Shown: one piece after another, positions 26,710 to 36,388 of the stretch
Layout: every line of letters begins with the position of its first letter
Numbering within the stretch: position 1 is the stretch's first letter
Assembly (NCBI RefSeq): GCF_009769755.1
Contig: NZ_SDWJ01000001.1
Location: 248,001-312,000 of the forward strand
DNA from: Sphingorhabdus profundilacus
Lineage (GTDB): Bacteria; Pseudomonadota; Alphaproteobacteria; Sphingomonadales; Sphingomonadaceae
Length of the DNA: 64,000 bases
Reading direction: 5' to 3'
Program-made: the position numbers and the translations under genes
Notes under the pieces: model-generated
Database searches by the model: none
Seen by the model: the letters and a program-made list of their open reading frames with translations, nothing else
Told to the model about the DNA's origin: nothing

Positions 26710-27533
26710 TGCAACGACCTTCGTGCATTTTGGAAGATATTGGAAATTTTGATGATATTCGGTCCCCCGCAGTATAGCAGCCGGTCGTGAAATGGGACAA
26801 TAAGCGTCTGGTTTCCTAGATGCTTCAACAATCGCAGGCGCGATGTCAGCTCCCGGGCTTCATTGCCCTTTGCATTGACGGGTGTGAAGATAATCCGGGG
26901 CGGATTGCGTATAAGCATTTCCAATGGCAGGACGCCCCACGCTTTCAGGCCAAAGTCAACACTCGCGTTACGAAATCCGTGGCGACGAAGCAGGTCGTCC
27001 TGAAGGGTGTCTTTGCCTGCCACAAAGCCACCATTTTGCCAGATGATGGCCGATGGTGCGTCATCGGTAACGGTGGATTGGTCGGCATCGGGTAGAGCGG
27101 CTAACATTCGTGCTACCAACGCTTCACCCGCCTTTACCCTGCCAATTGCCTTTGCAATCTGACGAACTTGAGTTACGTCTTCGTCGATGCTGGCGGCAAC
27201 ACCAATTGCCACAATCGGGATGCCGGCTTTGGCAAGGGCTGCATTGGTTCCCGATGAAGCCAGATTGCCCGTTAATACCAGTCGAGGCTTGGCGGCCATA
27301 ACATCTTCGGCCCCTGTCCCCAAAGCAGGAAACTGCCGCGCCCATGCCAAAGGCGCGGAAGCGCTGTCTGCATCATGCGAATAGACACTGACTGCCGAGA
27401 TTTGGTTGGGGGCCGCGATTTCTGCGAGGACGGAATCGATACAGGGATTATTAGATACAATCCCCCCCGGCGCAACAGCGGGCTGGCCGCTGCAACTGCC
27501 TAAAAGCAGCAGAAGCGGCCAGCACCGGACCAT
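26706..27533 (-). CDS. btuF: Periplasmic cobalamin-binding lipoprotein (BtuF-like)
   Basis: 275 aa. The N-terminus CWPLLLLLGSC is a short lipoprotein signal (lipobox LGSC). The class III substrate-binding fold follows: NNPCIDSVLAEIAAPNQISAVSVYS, AEDVMAAKPRLVLTG and FHDRLLYCGGPNIIKI. It hands the ligand from BtuB to BtuCD. The ATG shares a base with the btuB stop (TAATG). Specificity cannot be fixed from sequence, but the cobalamin riboswitch upstream argues for corrinoids. Confidence 0.87.
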   Translation of the reverse strand: MVRCWPLLLLLGSCSGQPAVAPGGIVSNNPCIDSVLAEIAAPNQISAVSVYSHDADSASAPLAWARQFPALGTGAEDVMAAKPRLVLTGNLASSGTNAALAKAGIPIVAIGVAASIDEDVTQVRQIAKAIGRVKAGEALVARMLAALPDADQSTVTDDAPSAIIWQNGGFVAGKDTLQDDLLRRHGFRNASVDFGLKAWGVLPLEMLIRNPPRIIFTPVNAKGNEARELTSRLRLLKHLGNQTLIVPFHDRLLYCGGPNIIKISNIFQNARRSLQ

Positions 27534-29380
27534 TAAAACTGGGCCCGGACGCCAAAATGGGCATTGCGGCCATAGGTGCTGAACCCGGCAACTTGCACAT
27601 ATTGGGTATCGAACAGGTTTTCGACACGTCCGAAAAGTTCGAACTGATCGCCGACCGGATAGGCCGCACGCAGATGGGCCACGCTGTATCCGTCAAGTCG
27701 CACGCTATTTGATGCGTTGTCGAAGCTGTCTCCACTAAGCAGTAAACTTGCCCCGAGTTTCAAGCGCCAAGGCGTCTGCCAATCCACGGTCAAGCTGCCT
27801 GCATGTTGCGGACGCAGCGCAAGCCGATTGCCGAAATTGGCACCCGCCGAACGGTTTATCGCATTGGTCAGGGTATAATTGGCCTGAATCGTTAGCCTAT
27901 CTGTGGGTTGCAGCGCGAATCCTAATTCAAGACCGTCGGTCTTTACCTGATCAATATTTTCGGATTGAAAAGTCGCGAACGAAAACGCGATTAAATCGCT
28001 GCTTTTGCGATTGAAATAGGTCGCAAAAATACGTGCTCTACCGTCAAGTAACTGGTGTTCGACGCCAAGATCGAAATTCCGCGCCGTTTCCGGTTTCAGG
28101 CTGGGGTTGCCAAAGGGCGGCTGCCCTTCTGTCAATGTGGGCGCGCGAAAGCCTTCACCATAGGTTGCGCGCAACACGGTGTCGCCATTGTCGGGTGTAT
28201 AGGCAATATTTCCCCCAAGGGTCGTCTGGCCGCCATAATCGCTATAGTCATCATGGCGAACGCCCCCGGTCAACGTCAGGCCCGTAACGGGGCGCACGAT
28301 AATTTGACCAAATCCGCTGGTGACGCGATTGCGGGCAAGATCTGCCGGGGCACCTTCGAAGGATGTGCTGGCAAAAGTCCGTTCATGTTCCAGTCCGAAA
28401 ACTAGTGTCACAGCGTCGACGATATCAAAAGCACCATGATATTCGAAGCGGTCGATCGTCGCCTTCACGTCAAAATTATTGAAACTGAACGCCACAGGAT
28501 CGGTACCGACGCGGGATATATCGGTTCGCGCATAGGACAGGCGATTGTGAAAGCGGTCCTGCGCCAAATCGAAATTCGCACCCACATATCCGACAAACTG
28601 ACGATTGCGCGCTACCGGCAACCCATTCGCGCCGACCCCGAACGGCGAGTCAAATTCGATCGTACCTCGGTTATAATAGCCACGAAGGTCGAGATAAAAA
28701 TTGTCAGCCAGATTGGCTTTCAAACGGCCATTGGCGGATAGATTTTCAAAACCGTCCTTTTCCGTGCCACCCGAAAGTGCCGATATTCCATCCGTGCGAT
28801 AAAAGGCACCGCCGACGCTTCCTTCAAACAGGCCGCTGGTCCCCGAAAGATTCGCATTGGTGCGGATTGTATCGGCATAGCCATATTCAGCACTGGCATT
28901 CACAGCCAGGGATTGTGTCGGGGCAAGGCTCTGGACGTTGACTACGCCGCCAATGGCCTGACTGCCCCATATGATGGAATTGGGGCCGCGTAGAACCTCT
29001 ACGCGTCCGATGTTGCCAGTCAGCAATGCGCCAAAGTCAAAGGCAGCGTTGGGACTTGACGGATCATTGATCCGCACCCCGTCGATCAGCACGAGGGTCT
29101 GCGAGCTATTGCCACCACGCAGGAAAACGCTGCTCTGGCTGCCCACTGGACCGCGCGTTGCGACTGCAACGCCAGGTAGGGTCCTTAGCGCGTCGATAAT
29201 GCTGGTTGCCTGCAATTCTTCAAGTCGTGTTGCGTCGATGACAGAAATAGCCTGCCCGGTTTCAGAGCGCGGTTGTTCAAAACCGCTTGCGGTTACAACA
29301 ATGTCTTCACTGGCATCCTGCGCGAAAACGCAGACAGGGTACAGCGCAAGCGCTGCCGCCGAATATTTCAAAAATATCAT
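27533..29380 (-). CDS. btuB: TonB-dependent vitamin B12 receptor BtuB
   Basis: 615 aa. Signal peptide (FLKYSAAALALYPVCVFAQ), then a BtuB-type plug: EDIVVTASGFEQPRSETG (TonB-box region), ALRTLPGVAVATRGPVGSQSSVFLRGGNSSQTLVLIDGVRINDPSSP. The 22-stranded barrel ends GVRAQF with a terminal aromatic. BtuB-like short plug and NSSQTLVLIDG favour B12 over siderophores. The start chosen is the ATG at 29380, nine bases after AAGGA; an ATG at 29386 is two codons earlier. First gene of the operon, behind the cobalamin riboswitch. Confidence 0.92.
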   Translation of the reverse strand: MIFLKYSAAALALYPVCVFAQDASEDIVVTASGFEQPRSETGQAISVIDATRLEELQATSIIDALRTLPGVAVATRGPVGSQSSVFLRGGNSSQTLVLIDGVRINDPSSPNAAFDFGALLTGNIGRVEVLRGPNSIIWGSQAIGGVVNVQSLAPTQSLAVNASAEYGYADTIRTNANLSGTSGLFEGSVGGAFYRTDGISALSGGTEKDGFENLSANGRLKANLADNFYLDLRGYYNRGTIEFDSPFGVGANGLPVARNRQFVGYVGANFDLAQDRFHNRLSYARTDISRVGTDPVAFSFNNFDVKATIDRFEYHGAFDIVDAVTLVFGLEHERTFASTSFEGAPADLARNRVTSGFGQIIVRPVTGLTLTGGVRHDDYSDYGGQTTLGGNIAYTPDNGDTVLRATYGEGFRAPTLTEGQPPFGNPSLKPETARNFDLGVEHQLLDGRARIFATYFNRKSSDLIAFSFATFQSENIDQVKTDGLELGFALQPTDRLTIQANYTLTNAINRSAGANFGNRLALRPQHAGSLTVDWQTPWRLKLGASLLLSGDSFDNASNSVRLDGYSVAHLRAAYPVGDQFELFGRVENLFDTQYVQVAGFSTYGRNAHFGVRAQF

Positions 29381-29477
29381 AATCATATATCCTTCACATG
29401 ACGTCCAAACAAATGTCGTCACGCGGAGGAAAACCCCGATTGCGCCAGTGTCCCGCAAGCACAAAGGACAGACCGCA

Positions 29478-29645
29478 AACAGGCAGGTCTCCTGGCTCCC
29501 GGGTCAAAATCCAAACCCCGCCTTCCCAGTTTCCCAGTGGCATAAGGGGCAAAACTCGCCGGTTACAGTTGCGGGAACAGCGCCGGATTTCCGCCGGCTT
29601 CCCTATTATCCACGCTCTCGCGCAGACCTGGTGCGTGTGCGGGTC
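29478..29645 (-). promoter_or_regulatory. Cobalamin riboswitch
   Basis: On the minus strand the B12 box GCCACTGGGA lies at 29541-29532 and the terminal GGGAGCCAGGAGACCTGCCT at 29500-29481, with GCCGGCGGAAATCCGGCGCTG and AACTGTAACCGGCGAG upstream, all in the order of the AdoCbl aptamer. It ends about 95 bp before the btuB start. The GNAT gene ends at 29709, just beyond its 5' end, so a promoter must lie in the roughly 60 bp between. No protein-coding gene lies in 29387-29708. Confidence 0.95.
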
Positions 29646-29708
29646 GTTAGTCGGGAATAGGTTGAAGGGCAAGCATTGTGTTTCCGTGAACGTGGCAAGG
29701 GCACTTTT

Positions 29709-30311
29709 TCAATGCCTTGTCTTACCCGGCCTTTGCATACCCCAGAATTGCGGTCCTTCAGGGACCTGCCACATATGCTTCACCTGAAAACCAAAGCTCT
29801 GGTAAAGCGCGACATTATGTTCGTCGGCGGTTTCAAGATAAGCTGGCAGGCCGTCTTCGTCGGCGCGTTCAAGCCCTGCCCGGATTGCCGCTCCGCCAAA
29901 GCCCTTGCCCTGATGCACCGGGTCACAGCCGGCATAATGCAGATACCAGACCGGTTCTTTGGGTAGGTGCTTTTCAATGAGGTCTGCAACCTCCAGCCCG
30001 CGAAAAATCGAAAAACGCAGACGCTGGATGAAAGGAATGATCAGGCGGGCGCGATCCCACATGCTGTCATGGGCCTGACCCGGGCCACGCCACAAGGTAA
30101 CCGCCTCAATCCCGTCCGTGCCGAATACTGCGCCCTTGCGATGCTCATCCTGCAAGAACAGGTGGAATGCACCGGCAAGCCGTTCGGCGCGCAGCTTCGG
30201 GTCGGGGATGACATAGCTCCAGCCCGTTTCCGTCTGGAACGCGCGTGCCAAAGTCTCAGCGATTTCCAGATTGTCGGTCGGGGCAAGAAGCCTTGCTCTG
30301 CTGTTGCTCAA
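29709..30311 (-). CDS. GNAT-family N-acetyltransferase
   Basis: 200 aa. The acetyl-CoA motif is visible at the C-terminal half: WYLHYAGCDPVHQGKGFGGAAI (V/I-x-x-x-x-Q/R-G-x-G/F) followed by LPAYLETADEHNVALYQSFGF. The N-terminal half matches the proteobacterial group seen for small-molecule acetyltransferases. Start is TTG at 30311, overlapping the IorB stop (TTGA), with AAAGG upstream, so it is the last gene of the iorAB operon. Substrate unknown. Confidence 0.83.
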   Translation of the reverse strand: MSNSRARLLAPTDNLEIAETLARAFQTETGWSYVIPDPKLRAERLAGAFHLFLQDEHRKGAVFGTDGIEAVTLWRGPGQAHDSMWDRARLIIPFIQRLRFSIFRGLEVADLIEKHLPKEPVWYLHYAGCDPVHQGKGFGGAAIRAGLERADEDGLPAYLETADEHNVALYQSFGFQVKHMWQVPEGPQFWGMQRPGKTRH

Positions 30312-32554
30312 GCCTTTGCCTGCGTCAATATGGGCAGATTACGGACGCGTTTTCCGGTTGCCGCAAACAGTGCGTTGGCAAGCGCCGGAGCCGCAGGTGG
30401 CACGCCTGGTTCGCCGATGCCGCCCATATACGCCCCGCTGTCGATGAAATGGATATCATGCACCAACGGCGCATCGGCAAGCTTCAGCAAGGGGTAATCG
30501 GAAAAATTGCTTTGCTGCACCGCGCCTTTTTCCAACGTGACGGCTTCACCTATCGCTGATGAAAGGCCCATGATGGTTCCGCCTTCGATCTGCGCCTTGG
30601 CGGCGTCCGGATTGACGATGCTGCCAGCGTCGACGACGGTCGTGATCTTGTGCACCTTGGGCATACCGTCTTCTTTGACCGATGCTTCGATCACATGGGC
30701 GACAATGGTCTTGAAGCTTTCGACAATCGCCACCCCGCGACCAACGCCCTCAGGCAGGGGCGCTTTCCAATTTGCAAGACGCGCGCATTCGTCAAGAACC
30801 CGCAAATGACGGGAGTCCGCCTTCAAATGGTTCCGGCGAAACTCGACGGGGTCCACACCTGCGGCATGGGCCAGTTCATCCATGAAGCTTTCATTGTAAA
30901 AGCCCTGCTGGGTCGAGTTTACCGAACGCCATGCACCGGTGATCTGGTTGGATTTATGTTCATAATTCCGGCGCGCGACCGCGGGAAGATTGTAGATGAA
31001 TGTCGTTTCCGATTCCGCACTTTCGGTTTGGGCATAGTCATTGGAATAGGCTGCGATCCGCTTGTTGGCGGCGACATTCGCCTTCAAAACCGCCGCGCTT
31101 TGCGGGCGATAGGCCCCTTGCGCGATTTCTTCTTCACGGCTCCAGATCAACTTCACCGGATAGGGCAATTGCATAGCCAATTTCGTAACCTGGCTGACGA
31201 TTTCCATATACATGGGCAGACGGCGGCCAAAGCTGCCGCCGATCAGCATCGGGTGGAATGTCACCTTGTCGCTGTCCAGACCGGAAACATCGACGGCCAT
31301 CATTTTGGTCGCCAGCGGGTCTTGCATGCCGCCCCATATGTCCAGCTTTCCATCCTTAAAATGGGCGGTCAGGGCAAAGGGTTCCATCATGGCATGGTGC
31401 AGGAACGGGACTTGATATTTTGCTTCGACGGGTTTGGGTCCCATGGCGGCTTTGACGTCGCCTTCGCCAGCCTCACCGGCCGGTTCGCCCTTGGCAATCA
31501 GATCGTCATAGGCTTTGAAAATGGATGCTGTAGAAATTGCACCATTACCGCCATCGGTAAATTGCGGCGTCATGGCGCGCAATCCGCTAATGGCGGCCCA
31601 ATAGCCTTTGGCCACGACCGCGACGGCATCGTCCAGCTTGATGACCTTTTCGACACCCTTGACGGCAAGGGCAGGGGCCTCGTCCACCGATGTCAATTTG
31701 CCCCCACGGGCAGGGGCCGCCATGATGGTTGCAACGCGCATATCAGGGACCGAGAAATCCATGCCATATTGCGCGGTTCCATCGACCTTGGCCGGGATGT
31801 CCAGCCGGGGCAACGACTGGCGCATCAGGCGATAGTTTTTGGGGTCCTTGAGCTCGGGTTCGTTATTCAGCGAAAGTGTGGCCGCCTCTGCCGCCAATTT
31901 GCCATAGGGCAGCGAACGGCTGGATTTGGCGTGAATGACGTGGCTGTCCTGTGTCGTTAGTTCCCCCGCAGGAACGCCCAGCCTTTTCGCCGCTGTTTCA
32001 ATCAACGCAAGGCGGGTCGCCGCGCCGACCTTCTGGAATGTGACTTGTCCAGTGTAGCGGAGCGCAGAGGAGCCACCGGTAATTTGCAAGTTCATTTGGC
32101 GCGCAATGAAGGACAAGAATGACTGGGGAATCCCGTTTACAATTCCCGGCTGACCCGTCATTTCCCCCATAAATCCACGGCCCAGACCAACATTGGCAAA
32201 GGCTGATTCAGCGGGCGCGGACACCAGTTTGACCTGATCCCACGCCGCATCCAGTTCTTCTGCAAGCATCTGGGCAAGGCCGGTGTTCGACCCTTGCCCG
32301 ATATCGGTGTGCGGGGAATAAATGGTGATCACATTGTCTTCGGCGATTTTCAGCCAAGTGGCAAAGCTATGTTCGCCTTTACCGGCAGTCAGCTTTGCTG
32401 CTGTTTTGACGGCGTTGCTGTCGAGAATCGAAATGCCGAACAGACCAGCGCCTACAACCGCGACACCGCCAATCAGGAACGCGCGGCGTTTCACGCCCTT
32501 GCGCTTTACAGGGGTGGGCTGTTCCATTTCCAATGTGGGATTATCGGCCATCAT
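30308..32554 (-). CDS. Molybdopterin-binding hydroxylase large subunit (IorB / isoquinoline 1-oxidoreductase beta type)
   Basis: 748 aa. A TAT-like signal ([19 protein letters not shown]) leads into a membrane-exported molybdenum enzyme of the xanthine dehydrogenase family. [14 protein letters not shown] and [20 protein letters not shown] fit the Moco-binding regions, with [16 protein letters not shown] and [20 protein letters not shown] near the C-terminus (Glu of the catalytic GxGE motif). It forms a two-subunit enzyme with the [2Fe-2S] protein encoded upstream; electrons probably go to a c-type cytochrome. Likely oxidises N-heteroaromatics or aldehydes; the substrate is not determinable. 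Confidence 0.88.
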   Translation of the reverse strand: MMADNPTLEMEQPTPVKRKGVKRRAFLIGGVAVVGAGLFGISILDSNAVKTAAKLTAGKGEHSFATWLKIAEDNVITIYSPHTDIGQGSNTGLAQMLAEELDAAWDQVKLVSAPAESAFANVGLGRGFMGEMTGQPGIVNGIPQSFLSFIARQMNLQITGGSSALRYTGQVTFQKVGAATRLALIETAAKRLGVPAGELTTQDSHVIHAKSSRSLPYGKLAAEAATLSLNNEPELKDPKNYRLMRQSLPRLDIPAKVDGTAQYGMDFSVPDMRVATIMAAPARGGKLTSVDEAPALAVKGVEKVIKLDDAVAVVAKGYWAAISGLRAMTPQFTDGGNGAISTASIFKAYDDLIAKGEPAGEAGEGDVKAAMGPKPVEAKYQVPFLHHAMMEPFALTAHFKDGKLDIWGGMQDPLATKMMAVDVSGLDSDKVTFHPMLIGGSFGRRLPMYMEIVSQVTKLAMQLPYPVKLIWSREEEIAQGAYRPQSAAVLKANVAANKRIAAYSNDYAQTESAESETTFIYNLPAVARRNYEHKSNQITGAWRSVNSTQQGFYNESFMDELAHAAGVDPVEFRRNHLKADSRHLRVLDECARLANWKAPLPEGVGRGVAIVESFKTIVAHVIEASVKEDGMPKVHKITTVVDAGSIVNPDAAKAQIEGGTIMGLSSAIGEAVTLEKGAVQQSNFSDYPLLKLADAPLVHDIHFIDSGAYMGGIGEPGVPPAAPALANALFAATGKRVRNLPILTQAKA

Positions 32555-33033
32555 GCAGCTCCTTCGATTGCGGTGGCCGCTTGGCCAGTGGCGGCGTGGA
32601 TGGCCTTGCGGATTCGGGGGTAGGTGCCGCAGCGGCAGATATTGGTCATCGCCTCGTCAATCTGTTCGTCCGATGGCTTACCTGTCTTTTCGATCAACGC
32701 GACAGCGGCCATGATTTGACCCGACTGGCAATAGCCGCATTGGGGCACCTGTGCGGATATCCATGCCTGCTGTACGGCGTGCAGTTTACCTTCCGCGCCT
32801 TTCAAACCCTCGATTGTCGTGATGGACTTTCCGGCGATGTCGCTGACAGGAACGCTGCATGACCGGGTAATTTCGCCATCGACATGCACAGAGCAGGCAC
32901 CACATGCAGCAATACCGCATCCGAATTTGGTGCCGGTAAGCCCCAATTCTTCGCGAATGACCCAAAGCAGAGGGGTATCCGGTTCGGCCGTCAGGGCCAC
33001 CGCCTTGCCGTTGATGGTTGTGTTAATCGCCAT
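32551..33033 (-). CDS. [2Fe-2S] subunit of IorAB-type molybdenum hydroxylase
   Basis: 160 aa. N-terminal ferredoxin domain with [17 protein letters not shown]-type cluster ligands, and the C-terminal [2Fe-2S] four-helix domain with [15 protein letters not shown] and [15 protein letters not shown]. It passes electrons from the Moco subunit. The stop overlaps the start of the large subunit (ATGA). It is the first gene of the operon, GGAG precedes the ATG, and it is divergent from xdhC. Confidence 0.93.
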   Translation of the reverse strand: MAINTTINGKAVALTAEPDTPLLWVIREELGLTGTKFGCGIAACGACSVHVDGEITRSCSVPVSDIAGKSITTIEGLKGAEGKLHAVQQAWISAQVPQCGYCQSGQIMAAVALIEKTGKPSDEQIDEAMTNICRCGTYPRIRKAIHAATGQAATAIEGAA

Positions 33034-33101
33034 GATATCTACTCCGCTCTCAATTACGTTTCATATAGCAACCCGTTATTCACTTTGCTAGGCCGTTCCG
33101 C

Positions 33102-34040
33102 ATGAAAGCAGGCGCTGCCGATCATCACCGGATTTTAACCCAGGTGCAAGCTTGGCGAGGCGCGCCTATGGCTCTGGCGACGGTCGTCGAAACCTGGAAA
33201 TCAGCGCCTTGCCCTGTTGGCACCCACATGCTGGTTCACGCCGACGGGCGCTTTACCGGTTCCGTATCGGGCGGCTGTGTTGAAGGCGATGTCCTCGAAA
33301 TTGCGCGTCAGGTGATGGCCGATAACAGCTTTGCCATTCGCCGCTATGGTGTCGCTGATGGGGCGGCGTGGGAAGTTGGCTTGCCATGCGGCGGAGACAT
33401 TGTTGTTCTGGTGCAAAATGTGTCGGCTGACTATTTCCCCGGTACGCTGTTTGGTGCAATAATCGACGCGCAAGCATCGGGCAGGACGTTGCGGATCGGG
33501 ACTGATCTGGCCACTGGGCATAGTGCGATCGTGGATGCTGACATTGAAGGGAAATTCATCAATGATTATCTGCCACCGCGCAGGTTGATCATAGTCGGCG
33601 CTGTGGAAATTGCTGCGACTTTGTCCAAAATCGCCCGTGCTATGGGGATTGGGGTGACGCTGGTCGATCCGCGCGCCCGATTCCTGACTGCGGATCGGTT
33701 TCCTGATGTCCTGCGTGATGACAGATGGCCCGATGAAGCGATCCGGGCGCTATTGCCTGACGCACGCACGGCAATTGTGATGTTGAGCCATGATCCCAAA
33801 ATAGATGACGCTGCGTTATGTGCCGCGCTGGAATCTCCTGCGGCCTATATTGCCGCACTTGGTTCAAAATCCTCGCATCTAAAACGTAAGGAAAGGCTGA
33901 CATTGTTGGGGGTCAGCAAAGCGCAACTGGACAGGATCGAAGGTCCCGCAGGCGTGGCAATCAATGCAATCAGCGCGGCTGAAATAGCACTTTCCATTGC
34001 AGCAGGCGTGGTACGGGCGTTCAATGACGGCCTTCGCTGA
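33102..34040 (+). CDS. XdhC-family maturation factor
   Basis: 312 aa. MALATVVETWKSAPCPVGTHMLV and SVSGGCVEGDVLEIARQVMA at the N-terminus are the XdhC/CoxI domain, and a Rossmann domain follows (LIIVGAVEIAATLSKIARAMGI, LSHDPKIDDAALCAALES, IAALGSKSSHLKR). XdhC binds and sulfurates the molybdenum cofactor and inserts it into the hydroxylase, so its place opposite iorAB makes functional sense. It overlaps the MocA-like gene by 17 bases. Confidence 0.9.
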   Translation: MKAGAADHHRILTQVQAWRGAPMALATVVETWKSAPCPVGTHMLVHADGRFTGSVSGGCVEGDVLEIARQVMADNSFAIRRYGVADGAAWEVGLPCGGDIVVLVQNVSADYFPGTLFGAIIDAQASGRTLRIGTDLATGHSAIVDADIEGKFINDYLPPRRLIIVGAVEIAATLSKIARAMGIGVTLVDPRARFLTADRFPDVLRDDRWPDEAIRALLPDARTAIVMLSHDPKIDDAALCAALESPAAYIAALGSKSSHLKRKERLTLLGVSKAQLDRIEGPAGVAINAISAAEIALSIAAGVVRAFNDGLR

Positions 34041-34584
34041 TATCGCGATCGTCGTTCTTGCTGCGGGAATGAGCACGCGCTTTGGTTCGGATAAGCTGAT
34101 GGTCCAATTGGAAGGCATCCCATTGGGTCTGCATATCGGTAAAACCATATCGCCCATGGGATTTGGTTGGCGCTATGTCATATGTGGGGCCGATTCCGCA
34201 TTGTCAGCTCATTATGCTGCGCTGGGTTTTACGATAATTCCAAATGATCGGGCAGAGGCTGGACAGGCGCATTCATTGCATCTGGCGGTGCAGGCTGTGT
34301 CGGCAACACCGGCCAGCGCGTTGATGGTAACATTGGCCGACATGCCCTTTGTACCGGCAACCCATATTGACCGCGTCGCGCGAACGGGCGTTTTGGCCTG
34401 CTCTTACAACGGGAATGCCGTCATGCCGCCTGCATTGTTCCCACGCGATTCATGGCCGGATCTGCGAACCACATCGGGTGATCGGGGGGCCGCAGCCCTG
34501 CTTAAATCAGCGCTGAAAATTGAGACTGCTTCCAATATGTTGCGTGACATTGACACGCCGGCTGATTTGCCCGCTTCAAAATAG
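34024..34584 (+). CDS. MocA-like molybdenum cofactor cytidylyltransferase family protein
   Basis: 186 aa nucleotidyltransferase. The N-terminal AIVVLAAGMSTRFGSDKLMVQLEG is the MobA/MocA sugar-nucleotidyltransferase signature (AAGxSxRxGxxK). VTLADMPFVPATHIDRV carries the metal Asp (LADMP), and RDIDTPADL ends the domain. It probably cytidylates Moco to MCD, the cofactor form of XdhC-matured hydroxylases. Start at 34024 lies inside xdhC; a longer start at 33997 is unlikely. Confidence 0.88.
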   Translation: MTAFADIAIVVLAAGMSTRFGSDKLMVQLEGIPLGLHIGKTISPMGFGWRYVICGADSALSAHYAALGFTIIPNDRAEAGQAHSLHLAVQAVSATPASALMVTLADMPFVPATHIDRVARTGVLACSYNGNAVMPPALFPRDSWPDLRTTSGDRGAAALLKSALKIETASNMLRDIDTPADLPASK

Positions 34585-34609
34585 CGTGACCATCGCGTAG
34601 CATCATCGC

Positions 34610-36232
34610 ATGACCTTCAATACTGCTCAGCAATCGATCGAATCTGCCCTTCGCAACCCCGAACTTATGACGGCGGCGCTGGCGCTGTATGAAAATCGCC
34701 TGCACGATGCCGAACCGATATTGAAGGCCAGGCTGAAGCGAAACCCGTTCGATGTCGCCACGATCAGGATGCTTGCCGAACTTGCCGGACGTATCGGCCG
34801 CTTTGCCGATGCTGAAAATCTGTTGCGCCGTGCAGTTGAACTGGCACCGGCGTTCGTTCCGGCAAGGTCCAATCTGGCATTGGTGCTGTATAGGCAAGGG
34901 CGACCTGAAGAAGCAATAGCCGAGCTGGACCTGCTGCTCGAAAACGACCCGGAAGATATCGGTGCCGCCAATTTGAAAGCGGCGGCTGCCGGGCGCATAG
35001 GTGAATATGCAGATGCGGTTTCGCTCTATGAACAGGTTTTGAAATCACGGCCGGAGCAGGAAAAAATCTGGCTGTCTTATGGCCATGTTTTGAAAACGGT
35101 TGGCAGGCGGGATGACAGCGTTGCCGCCTACCGCAAATCGGTCATGCTGAAGCCTGAATATGGCGAAGCATATTGGAGCCTTGCCAATTTGAAGACGGTT
35201 CGGATTTCGGATGAAGAATTGACATTGATGCGCGCGCAATTGGCGCGTGACGATATTGGCGATGAAGATCGGTTCCACCTCGATTTCGCAATGGGCAAGG
35301 CGCTGGAAGACCGGAAATCATGGGATGAATCCTTTGCCCATTATGACGACGCCAACCGCCTGCGTCGTTCGGCCCTTGATTATGACGCCCAAGAAAATCG
35401 CGCGATGATCGCCCGCCGGATCGAACTAATGACCGCAGAATTTTTCGCATCACACAGCGGCGGCCATGTGGCTGCAGACCCGATATTCATTCTGGGGATG
35501 CCGCGCGCCGGATCGACATTGATTGAGCAGATATTGTCGAGCCATTCGTGCGTCGAAGGAACCCAGGAACTGCCCGACATTGGCATGATTTCACAACGTG
35601 TCGCAGGGCAGGCGAAAGAAGCGCATGGGGGCGATTATTGTCAGGGCCTTGCCAATTTGAGTGCGACCGACCGTGAACGCATTGGTGCCGAATACATCTC
35701 GCGCACCCGCATTCACCGCAAAAGTGACAAGCCCTATTTTATCGATAAAATGCCGAATAACTGGCAAAATGTTGCATTGATCCATCTCATCCTGCCCAAT
35801 GCCAAAATTATCGATGCGCGGCGTAACCCGATGGATTGTTGCTTTTCTAATTTCAAACAGCATTTTGCCCGTGGCCAGAGTTTTTCCTACAGCCTGGAAG
35901 ATGTCGGCCAATTTTATGCTGACTATGTCGAATATATGCGTCAGGTCGACACCGTTTTGCCGGGCCGTGTCCATCGCGTGATCCACGAATCGCTGATTGA
36001 AAATCCGGAACGAGAAATCGGCGCGTTGCTGGAATATCTGGGGCTGCCCTTCGAAGATGCCTGTCTGCAATTCTGGCAAAATGAGCGCGCCGTTCAAACG
36101 CCCAGCGCCGAACAGGTTCGCCGCCCGATAAATCGCGACGGAATGGATCAATGGAAACCCTATGAACGGCATTTAGGGCCACTCAAATCTGCGCTTGGTG
36201 GCATTTTGGATAGCTACCCCGACGTTCGCTAG
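34610..36232 (+). CDS. TPR-containing sulfotransferase family protein
   Basis: 540 aa. N-terminal TPR solenoid (about residues 20-200; LAGRIGRFADAENLLRRAVE, YRQGRPEEAIAEL, and others) fused to a sulfotransferase domain. The PAPS-binding P-loop is FILGMPRAGSTLIEQIL near residue 292, and IDARRNPMDCCFSNF is the 3'-phosphate site. This domain order is common in sphingomonads, often next to a TonB receptor, as here. Substrate unknown. It starts 25 bp after the MocA gene, so it may be co-transcribed. Confidence 0.87.
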   Translation: MTFNTAQQSIESALRNPELMTAALALYENRLHDAEPILKARLKRNPFDVATIRMLAELAGRIGRFADAENLLRRAVELAPAFVPARSNLALVLYRQGRPEEAIAELDLLLENDPEDIGAANLKAAAAGRIGEYADAVSLYEQVLKSRPEQEKIWLSYGHVLKTVGRRDDSVAAYRKSVMLKPEYGEAYWSLANLKTVRISDEELTLMRAQLARDDIGDEDRFHLDFAMGKALEDRKSWDESFAHYDDANRLRRSALDYDAQENRAMIARRIELMTAEFFASHSGGHVAADPIFILGMPRAGSTLIEQILSSHSCVEGTQELPDIGMISQRVAGQAKEAHGGDYCQGLANLSATDRERIGAEYISRTRIHRKSDKPYFIDKMPNNWQNVALIHLILPNAKIIDARRNPMDCCFSNFKQHFARGQSFSYSLEDVGQFYADYVEYMRQVDTVLPGRVHRVIHESLIENPEREIGALLEYLGLPFEDACLQFWQNERAVQTPSAEQVRRPINRDGMDQWKPYERHLGPLKSALGGILDSYPDVR

Positions 36233-36388
36233 CCCAAGTCCAAAATAGAAGGGCAGGAAACAATAGTTGCATCCTTGCAACAGCGCGCAGGCTAAATGAT
36301 GCCATTTTTCGACATTAACCGAAAATATATTGCGCTGCGGTAGGGAATAGGAGTCTACTTGTTTCAGGGAAACTAGGGAGGTCGCTTT

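Noticed and set aside
30650-31960. Plus-strand open frame of about 430 codons across the molybdenum hydroxylase large subunit
   Set aside because: Antisense to a complete enzyme gene; composition looks like a shadow, with no motif or ribosome-binding site.
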